From Chiridota heheva (Eukaryota > Echinodermata > Holothuroidea > Apodida > Chiridotidae): a stretch of DNA of 64,000 nucleotides. Where the stretch lies: assembly GCA_020152595.1 (NCBI GenBank), contig JAIGNY010002805.1, forward strand, positions 303,501 through 367,500, given 5' to 3'. A program made the translations under genes and the position numbers. This document shows positions 62,921-64,000 of this stretch, piece after piece (position 1 is the stretch's first letter; every line of letters begins with the position of its first letter). The notes beneath the pieces were generated by a model. That model had not been told where the DNA came from, ran no database searches, and saw only the letters and a program-made list of their open reading frames with translations.

Positions 62921-64000
62921 AGCATGACTACATACGTTCCTTATGCTATCGCTTCGGAACCAAAACTACCCCCTCCCCCCCCCCTCCTCTCTTTACTTAA
63001 ACACAAAACCCATGCAGCATATTCACAACTGTATGTAATTTCAAGGCATACCTGGATATACAGGGATCGCGAGTTGGTGTCATACATCGTTATTCCACTT
63101 GGTACAAACTTTGGCTTCACACCAAAGTTGAAATCCAAGAATGAGAGTTCATGAAGATGTTGAAAGTCTCAATATGGAAGATAACCTGTGGCAATATGAA
63201 TCCTTAATAAACAGACTGGATTACACAAAACCGTACCTGGTTTTGTTACATTATTCAAAAACTGAATGTATTATGAACTTAATCTTTGTACACATTTCTG
63301 TGAAGAAACAATAACACAGACTAAATTTTCATTTAATCTAATTTCACATTAATTCATCTAAAAAAGTTACAGATCAAGTTTAATCGTAAACTATGCGTAA
63401 CTTATTTTCTGCAGTTGACTTTCTGCTCTTTTGTAAACTAGTTTCTTTTATTCAAGTTGGAAGAAAGACAATAAAGACATCTTCTTTTTCTTTTTTCCAT
63501 CCTTTTTAATCTAGGGAGTTGTGACTTCAAGAAATGGATCTTCTGAGAATAAGAGAAAAGAATCACTTCCTTAACTCCCATTTATTGTCTTACTTTTCAA
63601 GAATGTACAATATCCTGTCAATAAAAGTGAAATGTTTAAGGGGAAGCAGTTTCAATTTGAGCACTTATTCATATTTATGCTTAATAGGTCTTCTAGACTT
63701 CACTAAATCGCAAACTAGCTCCAGTTCCACATTATCGCTGCAATTAACCCAACCCCTATCAAATCTAGGCAAGATAGTCAGATGAAAAAGAATTCCAAGC
63801 AAATAGGATATGTACAAATATGCCTCCTTCAAAAATTCCTTCAATTCAACTAAAATCTGCCTAAAATTCCAAAGTATAACACATCAATATTCAAATATTC
63901 CTCCAAAATTAACAAATAGTTTTCCAATTTTTTGTGGGACAATAAAATAGTGCACACGAATACTGAAAATCAAAAAGGAAGACAAAGATTTCCTCAACCA
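62921..64000. other. Non-coding stretch to window end
   Basis: C-rich CCCCCTCCCCCCCCCCTCCT at about 62969-62988. The remainder is AT-rich; frames of 76 and 83 codons have no recognised homology. Confidence 0.5.

Noticed and set aside
62572-62925. Met/Cys-rich 69-117-codon frames
   Set aside because: Artefacts of the 16-bp ATGCATGC array.

Overview
The window reads as a non-coding-rich metazoan genome segment, most likely from a marine invertebrate. The basis is AT-rich sequence, very long introns with GT..AG borders, three isolated ankyrin-repeat exons, decayed LINE and DIRS-type retroelements, foldback/MITE-like elements and an exceptional load of minisatellites. There are no operons, ribosome binding sites or CRISPR arrays. 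An echinoderm or another invertebrate deuterostome would fit, but nothing here fixes the taxon.

The only gene I can support is on the minus strand. Three exons of exactly 99 nt (33 codons, phase 0 at both ends) lie at 50172-50270, 40331-40429 and 14846-14944, in transcript order. Each encodes one ankyrin repeat with consensus splice sites. The three repeats, in this order, resemble repeats 2-4 of the Kidins220/ARMS scaffold protein. If that is right, the whole 64 kb is the 5' portion of one gene: introns of about 9.7 kb and 25.4 kb separate the exons, more than 13.7 kb of upstream sequence lies to the right, and more than 14.8 kb of the next intron lies to the left. The exons before and after these three were not found and are probably outside the window.

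Layout: 1-14.7 kb holds a 297-bp satellite, a CAG tract, 46-, 23- and 60-bp minisatellites and a (TA)n tract. 14.7-25 kb holds the last exon with a 15-bp array touching its splice donor, an 18-bp array, several inverted-repeat elements, a G-rich tract and a 49-bp array. 25-31.5 kb is a minisatellite cluster (45-, 24- and 17-bp units) bracketed by two copies of a diverged direct repeat. 33.2-37.4 kb is a nested transposon: a plus-strand LINE inside a minus-strand DIRS-like element, between long inverted arms. 38.8-40.3 kb has two opposed LINE fragments around a 56-bp array, then a MITE-like element ending 18 bp from the middle exon. 40.8-50 kb has 33-bp and 24-bp arrays, a MITE and a unique-sequence island. 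50-64 kb holds the first exon seen, a 43-bp array, a perfect 300-bp tandem duplication, a tRNA-derived SINE-like element, a 3.8-kb array of a 20-bp unit, a 67-bp array and a 16-bp array.

Adding up the arrays listed gives roughly 19-20 kb of tandem repeat, about 30% of the window (my addition, not a program result). All the longest open reading frames fall in these arrays and look like repeat artefacts. I saw no clearly new biochemical system. The most interesting items are the ankyrin gene with repeats crowding every splice donor, the nested retroelement, the higher-order structure of the minisatellites, and an array in which 19 copies carry a perfect POU octamer.
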